Source of the DNA: CACIIZ01 sp045565285
GTDB taxonomy: Bacteria > Pseudomonadota > Alphaproteobacteria > Rhodobacterales > Rhodobacteraceae
Length of the DNA stretch: 64,000 bases
Reading direction: 5' to 3'
Assembly: GCA_045565285.1 (NCBI GenBank)
Contig: JBJLFR010000022.1
Location: 10,038 to 74,037 of the forward strand
Shown here: one piece after another, positions 35,974-44,865 of the stretch
Layout: the number at the start of each line of letters is the position of its first letter
How positions within the stretch are numbered: the first letter of the stretch is position 1
The notes under the pieces: generated by a model
What the model was told of the DNA's origin: nothing
What the model saw: only the letters and a program-made list of their open reading frames with translations
Databases searched by the model: none
Made by a program: the position numbers and the translations under genes

Positions 35974-37758
35974 TCAATATATAATGGAACCTAAATTAGG
36001 TAGAAAAATAATTATATTTCCAGCAATAATTAAAAATATTCTATTTAATGTTAAATTTTTTCCAATTAAACCTTTATTAACAAAAAATAATCCTAACCCA
36101 ATTTGAATTGATGTTAAAATACTTAAAACTGGAAGATTAGCAAAATCAATTAACGAAGGGTGACGTACCATAGCAAGTGGAATAATATATAATCCTAGAC
36201 CCAAAACTAAAGCAGTTTTGGCAACTTTTAACCAATTTTCTTCTACCATACTAGCCGCAATAAAAACACCTCCACAAACAGGTGGTGTGATTGTAGACAA
36301 AAGTGCGAACCAGAAAATGAACAAATGTACTAATAGTGGTTTAAGACCTAAATCAATTAGTGCTGGACCTGCTACAGATACACAGATCACATATGCCGCA
36401 GTAGTAGGAACTTCCATTCCTAAAATGAGACATGAAATGGCTGTGAGAAAAAGAGCTAACCATAAATTACCATCAGATAGAGTAATAATTGAAGATGTTA
36501 CTTTTATTCCCAACCCTGTTATTCCTAGAACCCCCACTATTAGTGAAGCACAAAGAATAATAGATGCTATGATTGATACTTGACGACCTGCAAATAATGA
36601 AGCGTTAACAATCCTTATTTTTGTCGTTTTCCAATTGAAATTTAAATTTATATCAACGAATAAAAGAAGAAATCCAGATAGTATTGCAATTGCTGCTGAA
36701 AACTGGGGGGTATAGCCTGAATACATAAATGCCAATAAAACTGAAAATGGAATAAGAAAAAAAAGAGCTGTTTTAATTACAGTGGAAATTGGGGGCAACA
36801 TTTCAATTTTATAAGGTTTTAAATCATATATTTCTGCATAGCGATTTACACCAAGCCAGATAGCAAAAAAATAGAGTAAAGCTGGAATAAAGGCCGCTAA
36901 TATGATTTGACTATATGGAATTCCTGTTAGTTCAACCATTACAAAAGCACCCGCGCCCATTAGAGGTGGCATTATTTGACCACCTGTAGATGAAACAGCT
37001 TCTACTGCACCTGCTATTCTTTTTGAGTAGCCTAGTTTTAACATGGTAGGTAATGTAACCATTCCAGTTGAAGCAACATTTGCAGAAGCAGAACCTGAAA
37101 TTGAACCAAATAAAGCTGAGGAAATTATTGAAACTTTTGCAGCACCCCCCCTTAGTCTTCCAGCAGCTGCAATCGCAATGTTCATAAATCCCTGACCTGC
37201 CTCACCTGCATTCAGAATAGCTCCAAAAATTACAAAAATGGCGACAATAGATACAGATACACCAGTTAATTTACCCCATAACCCTCCTTCAGTAATGACT
37301 AAAGTACCAAAAAAACTATTAATTGGAATTCCTGGATGACCAAATTCACCCGGGATCTTATCACCAATTAGTCCATACAAAAGAAAAATTAGAGTAATGA
37401 CTGGAAGAGGCCAACCCACTGTACGTCGGGCCATTTCTAGTGTGATTAAAATTAATATTATTGAGATTAAAAATTGATCCCATCCATTCAAAAATCCGTA
37501 CTGTTCTGATAATAGTGGTTCATGAATTACTATATAAAAACAGCTAGAAATACCTAAAAATGAAAAAATATACCCTAAATAAAGTTGCGGTTTATTTTGA
37601 GAGATAAAAATAAAAACCCAAGGTATTGCTAAAGCCATATGTAAAGGTCGAGAAATCAAACTAGGAACAAGTCCTGAGAAAATAAGATAGATATGAAATA
37701 AGATTGATAATAATCCTAGTCCAATCCATAAATATTTTATTTCTTTAAGATTAGTCAT
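35974..37758 (-). CDS. TRAP-TAXI fused permease (4TM/12TM)
   Basis: A 594-residue DctMQ-fused permease of the TAXI type. Signatures: GILNAGEAGQGFMNIAIAA-type region (FGAILNAGEAGQGF), SGSASANVASTGMVTLPTM, VEAVSSTGGQIMPPLMGAGAF and GLGIKVTSSI. It drives uptake by a Na+ or H+ gradient with the binding protein encoded upstream. It is separated from that gene by a 51-bp gap with a strong hairpin. Solute unknown. Confidence 0.92.
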   Translation of the reverse strand: MTNLKEIKYLWIGLGLLSILFHIYLIFSGLVPSLISRPLHMALAIPWVFIFISQNKPQLYLGYIFSFLGISSCFYIVIHEPLLSEQYGFLNGWDQFLISIILILITLEMARRTVGWPLPVITLIFLLYGLIGDKIPGEFGHPGIPINSFFGTLVITEGGLWGKLTGVSVSIVAIFVIFGAILNAGEAGQGFMNIAIAAAGRLRGGAAKVSIISSALFGSISGSASANVASTGMVTLPTMLKLGYSKRIAGAVEAVSSTGGQIMPPLMGAGAFVMVELTGIPYSQIILAAFIPALLYFFAIWLGVNRYAEIYDLKPYKIEMLPPISTVIKTALFFLIPFSVLLAFMYSGYTPQFSAAIAILSGFLLLFVDINLNFNWKTTKIRIVNASLFAGRQVSIIASIILCASLIVGVLGITGLGIKVTSSIITLSDGNLWLALFLTAISCLILGMEVPTTAAYVICVSVAGPALIDLGLKPLLVHLFIFWFALLSTITPPVCGGVFIAASMVEENWLKVAKTALVLGLGLYIIPLAMVRHPSLIDFANLPVLSILTSIQIGLGLFFVNKGLIGKNLTLNRIFLIIAGNIIIFLPNLGSIIY

Positions 37759-37764
37759 TGTGAT

Positions 37765-37797
37765 GTTCCTTAGGTTTATTAAGTGAACCTAAGGAAC
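37765..37797 (-). promoter_or_regulatory. Perfect stem-loop between TAXI binding protein and permease genes
   Basis: GTTCCTTAGGTT (37765-37776) and AACCTAAGGAAC (37786-37797) form a 12-bp perfect stem with a 9-base loop. No T-run follows on the minus strand. Same position as hairpins at 4099 and 25175. Confidence 0.65.
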
Positions 37798-37809
37798 TAA
37801 TGAGTCATT

Positions 37810-38760
37810 CTAATGGTGAGATTCTAGCTTGGCACCAACCTCTTCATAATATTTTTTTGCGCCTGGATGAATATCTGTGAGAATATTATTCAACATATCC
37901 ATAGAAACACCATTCCACCATTTAGCTGCTTCACCTAGAGATTTTTTATTTTCCCAATAGGTTTTAGTAAGAAGGTAAGCCGTCTCATCATTCATATCCG
38001 ATGTCGTAAAAGCAATTACAGGAAGAGACGTTGTTATAATATCTTTATCTTGTCCAGCATAAGTACCAGATGGAATTATTAATTTTGTACGCTTAGATGC
38101 TTTAACCTGATCTTCACTCAAAGATATTACTTTGGCACCAGAGGATGCAGCAGCCTCAATAACATTAGGTGCAGGAAAAGATCCAGCAGTTACAAACCCA
38201 TCTATCTGTCCATTTTTTAGTGCTGGAACTGCGTTAGAGAGCTCTACTTCTGCTAATTTTACTTTTCCTTCAAGTCCAAAAAGTTTTAAATACTTCGCAC
38301 CTTCTTTTGCACCAAAAGAACCCTTTCCAAGCAGAATTGTTTTTCCTTCCATTTCTTCAAAACTACTTACTCCAGAGGAGTTAGACATTACAAAATGCAT
38401 TGTCAAAGATGGGATAGGAAACAAAGCTCTTATTTCATCAAATCTAGGATTTGATTTATCCTTAAACATTGCTTTACCATTACGAGCTAATTTTATAAGA
38501 ACAGGAGGAGTAGTGAAAACATAGTTATTGGTTCTAGCAATTGCTTCCATAACATTTTGAACTGAGCCTTGACTTTCTTCTATAGTAATAATTACCTCAC
38601 CATTAGAACCTCTTTTCATTGCCTCTGCTATTTCCACTGCCATTTGATAGTATGAAGATGTGGATTTAGCTGACTTATATGTAATTCTTGTTTCAGATAT
38701 TCCATACGAAAAAAATCCAAAAAACAATAAAATGCTAACTGCAAATCTAATTAATTGCAT
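37810..38760 (-). CDS. TRAP-TAXI solute-binding protein
   Basis: A 316-residue periplasmic protein: signal peptide (MQLIRFAVSILLFFGFFSYGIS) and the TAXI pattern RITYKSAKSTSSYYQMAVEIAEAM, MEGKTILLGKGSFGAKEGAKYLKL and DGFVTAGSFPAPNVIEAAASSG. Its partner is the fused permease downstream. Substrates of TAXI proteins include glutamate and some carboxylates; not assigned here. An AGGGAGTT element precedes the ATG. Confidence 0.9.
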   Translation of the reverse strand: MQLIRFAVSILLFFGFFSYGISETRITYKSAKSTSSYYQMAVEIAEAMKRGSNGEVIITIEESQGSVQNVMEAIARTNNYVFTTPPVLIKLARNGKAMFKDKSNPRFDEIRALFPIPSLTMHFVMSNSSGVSSFEEMEGKTILLGKGSFGAKEGAKYLKLFGLEGKVKLAEVELSNAVPALKNGQIDGFVTAGSFPAPNVIEAAASSGAKVISLSEDQVKASKRTKLIIPSGTYAGQDKDIITTSLPVIAFTTSDMNDETAYLLTKTYWENKKSLGEAAKWWNGVSMDMLNNILTDIHPGAKKYYEEVGAKLESHH

Positions 38761-38908
38761 AATTAACTCCCTATAAAATAATTAATTTACTTTCTATAGA
38801 TTTACATTAAATTTGAGTTTTGAAAAGAAAAACCGTCTAAATGAATTCTTTTAGTCAAAATTTAAAATAATTTAATTATTAAAAACATAAAAAAAAATCA
38901 TTTATTAT

Positions 38909-39541
38909 ATGCATGAAATTAAAAAAATTATAAATGAGATAATAAAATATCTTGAAAAAAATAGTAAAACTACCGAGGAAAAATTTGTTGTTAATTCAAT
39001 AAAAAAATGTGTTTTAGATAAGAAAATACTCAACAACGTTACACCAAATTTACCTCCAAAACATAAATCACTAATAAATGGTTTATTATCAATATCTTCA
39101 AAAAAAATAATACCACTAAAAAACTCTATACTAGAGGGTTACGCCAAATTAAAATGGAAAACTGATGATGGAGAGTATTATGAGCAAACCTCAAGTATAG
39201 GGAGAGATTATTTGAATGGAAATATGAACGCTGAACTTATTGGACCAAATGATGGATACTTTAAATCTGATGAATTGAAGTTAGGAATTTTTTTATTAGA
39301 GCAGAAAATATTTTATAAAGATCACAAACATGCGGCTCCAGAATTATATTTGAATTTAACTAATGGAACTAAATGGAGATTTAAGGAAAAAAAATGGGTA
39401 GAAAAGAAATCAGGCTCAATAATTTACAATTCCCCTTACAATCCTCATGGTATGAAAGTTGGTAAAGTACCATTTGTATCAATATGGTGTTGGCCGCATA
39501 ATCTTAGTCAAAAATGTATAGTTATAGATAACATTCATTAA
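38909..39541 (+). CDS. Candidate DMSP lyase (DddQ/DddL-type cupin)
   Basis: A 210-residue cupin resembling the DMSP-lyase family. The core LGIFLLEQKIFYKDHKHA holds His139 and His141, followed by Glu145 and Tyr147 (APELYLNL). A last His180 is in PYNPHGMKV, 39 residues after His141. In DddQ the metal is held by His, Glu, Tyr and His with almost this spacing. The Trp-rich end (VPFVSIWCWPHNL) also fits. Reaction: DMSP to DMS and acrylate. N-terminal 80 residues are helical, as in DddQ/L. It follows the TRAP-TAXI operon divergently. Without biochemical or database proof, related cupins remain possible. Confidence 0.7.
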   Translation: MHEIKKIINEIIKYLEKNSKTTEEKFVVNSIKKCVLDKKILNNVTPNLPPKHKSLINGLLSISSKKIIPLKNSILEGYAKLKWKTDDGEYYEQTSSIGRDYLNGNMNAELIGPNDGYFKSDELKLGIFLLEQKIFYKDHKHAAPELYLNLTNGTKWRFKEKKWVEKKSGSIIYNSPYNPHGMKVGKVPFVSIWCWPHNLSQKCIVIDNIH

Positions 39542-39634
39542 ATTAAAGTTTGTAAATATTAATTTTCTATAAATATTTGTTGTTTTTAATTATTTTCACC
39601 ATTAGCATATAATTAGCAAAGTTTGGATAATTAA

Positions 39635-40069
39635 ATGTCTAAAAGTCTAGCCATAAAACTTAGTGAAAGAGAACTTATAACTGTAGATGAAAATGATCAG
39701 TTATTAGAGGCTATTAAAAAATTAGCAAAATATAACATTGGTGCAATTCCTGTATTAAACAGTGATAAGCAACTAGCTGGTATTATATCAGAAAGAGATA
39801 TAGTTAAAGAATTAGCAAAAAATGAAAATATGGATTGTTCAATTTTATTTGTAAATCAGCTTATGACAAAGAAAGTTATATACTGTGAAAATGATGTTCT
39901 CTCGGATAAACTAATGGAGTTAATGACAAAAAATAAAGTCAGGCATATTCCAATTGTAAATAAAAATAATTATCCCATCGGAATTGTATCTATTGGGGAT
40001 GTAGTTAATAGATTAATAGAAAAAATTGAATATGAAAATAAGATGCTAAAAGATTTTGTGAGTGGATAA
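39635..40069 (+). CDS. CBS-domain-pair protein
   Basis: A 144-residue protein made of two CBS domains: VDENDQLLEAIKKLAKYNIGAIPVL (first) and LMTKNKVRHIPIVNKNNYPIGIVSIGDV (second), with the SERDIV and GDVVNRL adenosine-binding type sites. Bateman modules bind adenosyl ligands. The C-terminal helix is charged. No enzyme domain is attached. It is monocistronic, convergent with upp. Confidence 0.88.
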   Translation: MSKSLAIKLSERELITVDENDQLLEAIKKLAKYNIGAIPVLNSDKQLAGIISERDIVKELAKNENMDCSILFVNQLMTKKVIYCENDVLSDKLMELMTKNKVRHIPIVNKNNYPIGIVSIGDVVNRLIEKIEYENKMLKDFVSG

Positions 40070-40194
40070 TTCTTGTTTGAAAATATTTAACAATATAAAT
40101 TATAATTTAAATGTTTATTAACAGAAGTAATTAAGAACTATTACACTTCAAACAAAGATATAATTATCAAGAGTTAAAAATATACTAATATTCA

Positions 40195-40824
40195 TTATTT
40201 AGTTCCAAACATACGATCTCCTGCATCACCTAATCCTGGCATTATATATCCAATATCATTTAACTGACGATCCAAAGCTGCAGTAATGATTGGAACATCT
40301 GGATGAGCCTTATTTAAAGTTTTGACACCTTCAGGAGCTGCAAGCAAACAAAGGAATCTTATCTTTTTTGCTCCAGATTTTTTTAGTAGATCAATTGCTG
40401 CACAGGCAGAATTTCCCGTAGCAAGCATAGGGTCTAAGGTTATAACCACTCTCTCATTTAGCTCATTAGGTACTTTAAAATAATATTGCACTGGTTCTAA
40501 AGTTTTTTCATCCCTATATAGTCCAACGTATCCTACTCTAGCAGAAGGTATGAGATCTAAAACACCATCAAGAAGGCCATTACCTGCTCTTAATATAGAA
40601 ATTAGTGCTAATTTTTTACCATCCAAAGAAGGTGCTTCAAAATTTTCAATTGGTGTTTCTATATTAACTTTTGTCATATTGAGGTTCCTAGTTATTTCGT
40701 AGGCGAGTAATAAGCTTATCTCTCTCAATAATTGTCTAAAATGATTTGTTGGTGTATCCTTTTTACGCATTTTGGTTAATTTGTGCTGTACAAGAGGATG
40801 ATCCACTATCTTTAAGTTTTGCAT
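40195..40824 (-). CDS. upp: Uracil phosphoribosyltransferase
   Basis: A 209-residue protein making UMP from uracil and PRPP. The PRPP site VVITLDPMLATGNSACAAID and the C-terminal uracil-binding YIMPGLGDAGDRMFGT are complete; the N-terminal HPLVQHKLTKMRKKDT matches the family. It is the last gene of the deoA-deoB-upp pyrimidine salvage cluster, 12 bp after deoB. Confidence 0.95.
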   Translation of the reverse strand: MQNLKIVDHPLVQHKLTKMRKKDTPTNHFRQLLREISLLLAYEITRNLNMTKVNIETPIENFEAPSLDGKKLALISILRAGNGLLDGVLDLIPSARVGYVGLYRDEKTLEPVQYYFKVPNELNERVVITLDPMLATGNSACAAIDLLKKSGAKKIRFLCLLAAPEGVKTLNKAHPDVPIITAALDRQLNDIGYIMPGLGDAGDRMFGTK

Positions 40825-40836
40825 TTTTTCTCCAAT

Positions 40837-42060
40837 TTACTCATTTTCAAAAATATTTTTTCCTTTTAATTTTCCTTTTAATCGAAGAAACCTAGCCATA
40901 GTTGTACCAACATCTGAAAAGGCTATATTCCCATTATTTCCTTTTTTAGCATAATTTCCAACCATTAATACTGGGACTCTTTCTCTAGTATGATCTGTTC
41001 CACTAAAAGTAGGATCATTTCCATGGTCAGCAGTAATAATAACAAAATCATATGGATTTATTATGCTTAACAATTCTACAATTTTTAAATCAAAATTTTC
41101 AAGCGCTGAAGCAAAACCAACTACGTCTCTCCTATGACCAAATAATGAATCAAATTCAACAAAGTTAGCAAAAATTAAATCTCCATCCTTGGCTCTTTTT
41201 ATAATGTTAATCATCTCATCAAATAAAAAATCATCTCCTAAACCAGAAATACTTGTAGAAATTCCCCTTTTGGAAAAAATATCAGAAATTTTTCCAATTG
41301 CATGACACGATCTGTTATTTTCTACAACTATATCACAAAGTGTTTTTTCAGGAGGAGCTAATGTATAGTCTTTTCTATTTTTTGTTCTACAAAAGTTATG
41401 AATATCATCTCCTAAGAAAGGTCTGGCAATTACTCTTCCGACTTTAAGAGGATGAAAAATTTTTGCAGAAAATTCACATAATTTATAAAGTTTTTCTAAC
41501 CCAAAAATTTTTTCATGACATGCTATCTGAACTACACTATCTTTTGATGTATAAAATATAGGCTTTTGGGTGATGATATGTTCTTTACCATATTTTTCAA
41601 TAATTTCAGTCCCCGAAGAATGACAATTTCCTAAAATACCTTTTAATGAAAACTCCTTTATTATAGAGCTAATTAGACTATCAGGGAAAGATTCAAATTT
41701 ATTCTCAAAATATTTCCACTCCCACAGCAAAGGAAAACCTGCCAATTCCCAATGCCCTGTAGGGGTATCTTTACCCATACTAACTTCTGTTGCACAGGCA
41801 AAAGCCGCATTTTCTGAGCAGTAATAATTTTGATTTTCTGAATAATAATTATTAGCTAAAGCATGAGATGCAAAAATACCTAACTTAGCTAAGTTGGGTA
41901 TTTTTAATTCACCAAATCGTCCTAAGTTTGCTTTACCTTCTCTACAAGCTTTTTTAATATTCCCTAATGTGTCTGCACCTTGATCATTGAAATATTTTGC
42001 ATCCGGAGCACCACCAATTCCAACGGCATCTAAAACTATTAAAATACCTTTGCCAATCAT
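40837..42060 (-). CDS. deoB: Phosphopentomutase
   Basis: A 407-residue alkaline-phosphatase-fold enzyme that interconverts (deoxy)ribose 1- and 5-phosphates. The N-terminal IVLDAVGIGGAPDA holds the first metal Asp; DTPTGHWE contains the phosphorylated Thr; VIITADHGNDPTFSGTDHTRERVP holds the second metal site. It overlaps the deoA stop by 4 nt (ATGA), so they are translationally coupled. It feeds DeoC. Confidence 0.95.
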   Translation of the reverse strand: MIGKGILIVLDAVGIGGAPDAKYFNDQGADTLGNIKKACREGKANLGRFGELKIPNLAKLGIFASHALANNYYSENQNYYCSENAAFACATEVSMGKDTPTGHWELAGFPLLWEWKYFENKFESFPDSLISSIIKEFSLKGILGNCHSSGTEIIEKYGKEHIITQKPIFYTSKDSVVQIACHEKIFGLEKLYKLCEFSAKIFHPLKVGRVIARPFLGDDIHNFCRTKNRKDYTLAPPEKTLCDIVVENNRSCHAIGKISDIFSKRGISTSISGLGDDFLFDEMINIIKRAKDGDLIFANFVEFDSLFGHRRDVVGFASALENFDLKIVELLSIINPYDFVIITADHGNDPTFSGTDHTRERVPVLMVGNYAKKGNNGNIAFSDVGTTMARFLRLKGKLKGKNIFENE

Positions 42061-43367
42061 TCAAAATGCTCAACAATTATCTTTTTTTTGAAATTTTCTT
42101 CACATTCTCCAATTTCAAATGATTCAATTATTTCTTTTTCAGCTATATTAAATGACTCTTGATCTCGAGCATAAAGTGTACATAATGGTTGGTTTTTCTC
42201 AACATAAGCACCAAGTTCTATTAATAAATTCATCCCAACAGAAAAATCAATTGTATCATCAACCTTTTGACGACCACCTCCCAAAAGAATTAAGATATTA
42301 CCTAAATTTTTTGTATTAATTTTTTTTACATAACCAGATTTTTTACTGCATATATTTTTTTGTATATTCGATGGTTTTAAATAGTTTTGAGGTTTTTCAA
42401 AAAAATCATTTGCACCGCCTAACTCACCAACCATTTGTGAAAATTTTTCAGCAGCTTTTCCCGAAGATAAGACTGAAGAAATTAATAATTGAGCCTCTTT
42501 TTTATTTTTACAGATATTTGAAGAACAGAGTATACTTACACCAAGTGAGTTTGATACATCCAATAATCTATAGTCTTTCGTACTTCCTTTTAAAATATCA
42601 ATTGCAGCTAAAACCTCTAATGAATTTCCTATACTTTGAGATAGAGGCTGATTCATATCTGTCACTAATGCAGTTGTCTTACATCCACTTTTATTAGAAA
42701 CAGTAACAAGAGACTTAGCAAGATTACTAGCTTCGTTAAAATCTTGCATGAACGCTCCATTCCCATATTTTACGTCTATCACAAGTCCTTCCAAACCAGC
42801 TGCTAATTTTTTTGAAAGAATTGAAGCTGTTATCAAATCTATAGATTCAACTGTTCCTGTTACATCCCTTATTGCATAGAGTCTTTTATCTGCGGGTGCT
42901 AACTCATTAGTTTGTCCAATTATAGCACACCCAACTTTGCTTACTACTCTTCTTAATAGTGCCTCATTTGGTGAAGTATTATAACCAGGAATGGAGTCGA
43001 ACTTATCTAAGGTTCCACCAGTATGCCCTAACCCCCTACCCGAAATCATTGGAACATAAGCTCCACAAGCTGCTAAGACTGGTGCTAATATTAATGAAAC
43101 AGTATCTCCAACACCACCTGTTGAATGTTTATCAATTATAGGCCCTGGTAAATCCCAAGATAGTGTTTTTCCACTATTCTTCATTGCCAAAGTAAGTTGG
43201 ACTCTTTCTTCAAAAGTCATCCCTTTTAAACAAATAGCCATTGCTAAAGAAGCAATTTGTCCTTCAGATAGAAGATTACTAGTGAGATTAGAAATAAACC
43301 AATTAATTTCGTTTTTAGTTAACTCTTTTCCTAATCTTTTTTTTGATATTAATTCTTTAAATAACAT
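42057..43367 (-). CDS. deoA: Thymidine/pyrimidine-nucleoside phosphorylase
   Basis: A 436-residue enzyme cleaving thymidine (or uridine/deoxyuridine) with phosphate. Signature KHSTGGVGDTVSLILAP, then ISGRGLGHTGGTLDK; the C-terminal domain is normal. Overlaps deoB by 4 nt and follows cdd by 20 bp. Product deoxyribose 1-phosphate goes to DeoB. Confidence 0.94.
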   Translation of the reverse strand: MLFKELISKKRLGKELTKNEINWFISNLTSNLLSEGQIASLAMAICLKGMTFEERVQLTLAMKNSGKTLSWDLPGPIIDKHSTGGVGDTVSLILAPVLAACGAYVPMISGRGLGHTGGTLDKFDSIPGYNTSPNEALLRRVVSKVGCAIIGQTNELAPADKRLYAIRDVTGTVESIDLITASILSKKLAAGLEGLVIDVKYGNGAFMQDFNEASNLAKSLVTVSNKSGCKTTALVTDMNQPLSQSIGNSLEVLAAIDILKGSTKDYRLLDVSNSLGVSILCSSNICKNKKEAQLLISSVLSSGKAAEKFSQMVGELGGANDFFEKPQNYLKPSNIQKNICSKKSGYVKKINTKNLGNILILLGGGRQKVDDTIDFSVGMNLLIELGAYVEKNQPLCTLYARDQESFNIAEKEIIESFEIGECEENFKKKIIVEHFE

Positions 43368-43386
43368 GATTGTTTTATAATTGGTC

Positions 43387-43803
43387 TTATTTTAAATGAT
43401 CAAATTCAGAAAAACTAAAAGGGAGGAGTTCTTCAAGGGAGAATAATTTATACTCCCATATTATATTACAAAGATAAATCTTAGTCTTTTCTGATGAAAA
43501 TTCTCTGATTTTTTGCCTACATCCTCCACATGGACTTACTATATTTTCAGATCTAGAAATAACGTAAATTTCTTTAATAGTTTTACATCCACCTGCTATC
43601 ATCGCACTTATTGCACCTGCTTCTGCACAGGTGCCTTCTGGGTAAGCTGCATTTTCGACATTACATCCACCAAACAACCTATTTCTTTCTGATAAAATGG
43701 CAGCACCTACTAAGAAATTTGAATAAGGAGCATATGCATTTAACATCATTGCATGAGACAATTCTAATATCTTTTTATTTTTTTGTGTTTTAATAAGTTT
43801 CAA
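43387..43803 (-). CDS. cdd: Cytidine deaminase
   Basis: A 138-residue single-domain cytidine deaminase. The zinc site is TCAEAGAIS (Cys, Glu) plus SPCGGCRQ (two Cys), so a tetrameric three-Cys type. NVENAAYPEG binds the sugar. It turns (deoxy)cytidine into (deoxy)uridine and starts the minus-strand salvage operon cdd-deoA-deoB-upp. Divergent with deoC across 108 bp. Confidence 0.95.
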   Translation of the reverse strand: MKLIKTQKNKKILELSHAMMLNAYAPYSNFLVGAAILSERNRLFGGCNVENAAYPEGTCAEAGAISAMIAGGCKTIKEIYVISRSENIVSPCGGCRQKIREFSSEKTKIYLCNIIWEYKLFSLEELLPFSFSEFDHLK

Positions 43804-43911
43804 AATCTTGCATCTCTAAGTTTTTTCAAATTTTCTTTACCATAGAAAATATAAGAGGTAATATAAACATAGTTTATTAATTTTACCAAACAAATTGAAA
43901 GGCACTAATAA

Positions 43912-44856
43912 TTGTCTTATTCTCAGCAAATTGACTTAGATATTAATCTAATTCTAAGTCAGAAAGTCAATTTAAGTGCTGTTGAAAGACGCTGTGAGAC
44001 TATTATTAAAAGAAGGTCTGTTAAGAAAAAAAGTCAAGTAGAGTGGTTATTAAAAACAATCGAATTTATGGACTTAACAACTTTAGCTGGTGATGATACG
44101 CCAGGGAGAGTAAGTCGTATTTGTCATAAAGCATTAAATCCAGTAAGAAAAGATATTCTAAACGATTTAGGAGTTTCAGATCATATCTCAGCAGCAGCTG
44201 TTTGTGTTTATCCTAATTTAGTTAAAGATGCAAAATTATCTATTGGAGAATACAGAATCCCAATAGCCTCTGTTGCAACAGGATTTCCCACAGGTCAGAT
44301 ACCTGAAAGTATAAAAATATCTGAAATAAAAGCTGCAATTAGAGATGGAGCAACAGAAATAGATGTTGTTATCAATAGAGATAAAGTACTTACAGGTAAA
44401 TGGAGAGCACTATACGAAGATATAAAACAATATAAAAAAATTTGTGGGCAAAACCATTTAAAAGTAATAATTGGTGCTGGCGATTTGGGAACTTTAAGAA
44501 ATGTTGTTAAGGCTAGCTGGGTATCTATGATGGCTGGAGCTGATTTTATTAAAACATCAACTGGGAAGGAACCTACTAATGCAACGCTACCAGTTTCCCT
44601 CGTAATGATCAGAGCAATAAGAGATTTTTATGATTTAACTGGAAAAAAAATTGGATTCAAAGCAGCTGGTGGTATTTCTAAATCCAAACAAGCAATTAAT
44701 TATCTTATTCTAATGAGAGAAGAGTTAGATACTGATTGGCTTAATAAAAACTTATTCAGAATAGGAGCTTCTTCTCTTCTGGCTGATGTTGAAAGACAAT
44801 TAGAACATCATAGTACAGGATCTTATTCTGCAAATAATCGTCATCCAATTGTATAG
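43912..44856 (+). CDS. deoC: Deoxyribose-phosphate aldolase
   Basis: A 314-residue aldolase (long type). Schiff-base Lys lies in DFIKTSTGKEP, with a second Lys in KIGFKAAGGISK. It splits deoxyribose 5-phosphate to glyceraldehyde 3-phosphate and acetaldehyde. TTG 43912 start follows GAAAGG. It is 9 bp from the two-domain aldehyde dehydrogenase, which would consume the acetaldehyde. Confidence 0.93.
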   Translation: MSYSQQIDLDINLILSQKVNLSAVERRCETIIKRRSVKKKSQVEWLLKTIEFMDLTTLAGDDTPGRVSRICHKALNPVRKDILNDLGVSDHISAAAVCVYPNLVKDAKLSIGEYRIPIASVATGFPTGQIPESIKISEIKAAIRDGATEIDVVINRDKVLTGKWRALYEDIKQYKKICGQNHLKVIIGAGDLGTLRNVVKASWVSMMAGADFIKTSTGKEPTNATLPVSLVMIRAIRDFYDLTGKKIGFKAAGGISKSKQAINYLILMREELDTDWLNKNLFRIGASSLLADVERQLEHHSTGSYSANNRHPIV

Positions 44857-44865
44857 GATTTTGAT

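Noticed and set aside
40073..40155. TTGTTTGAA and TTCAAACAA inverted pair between the CBS gene and upp
   Set aside because: Only 9 bp with a 65-base spacer in AT-rich DNA; likely chance.
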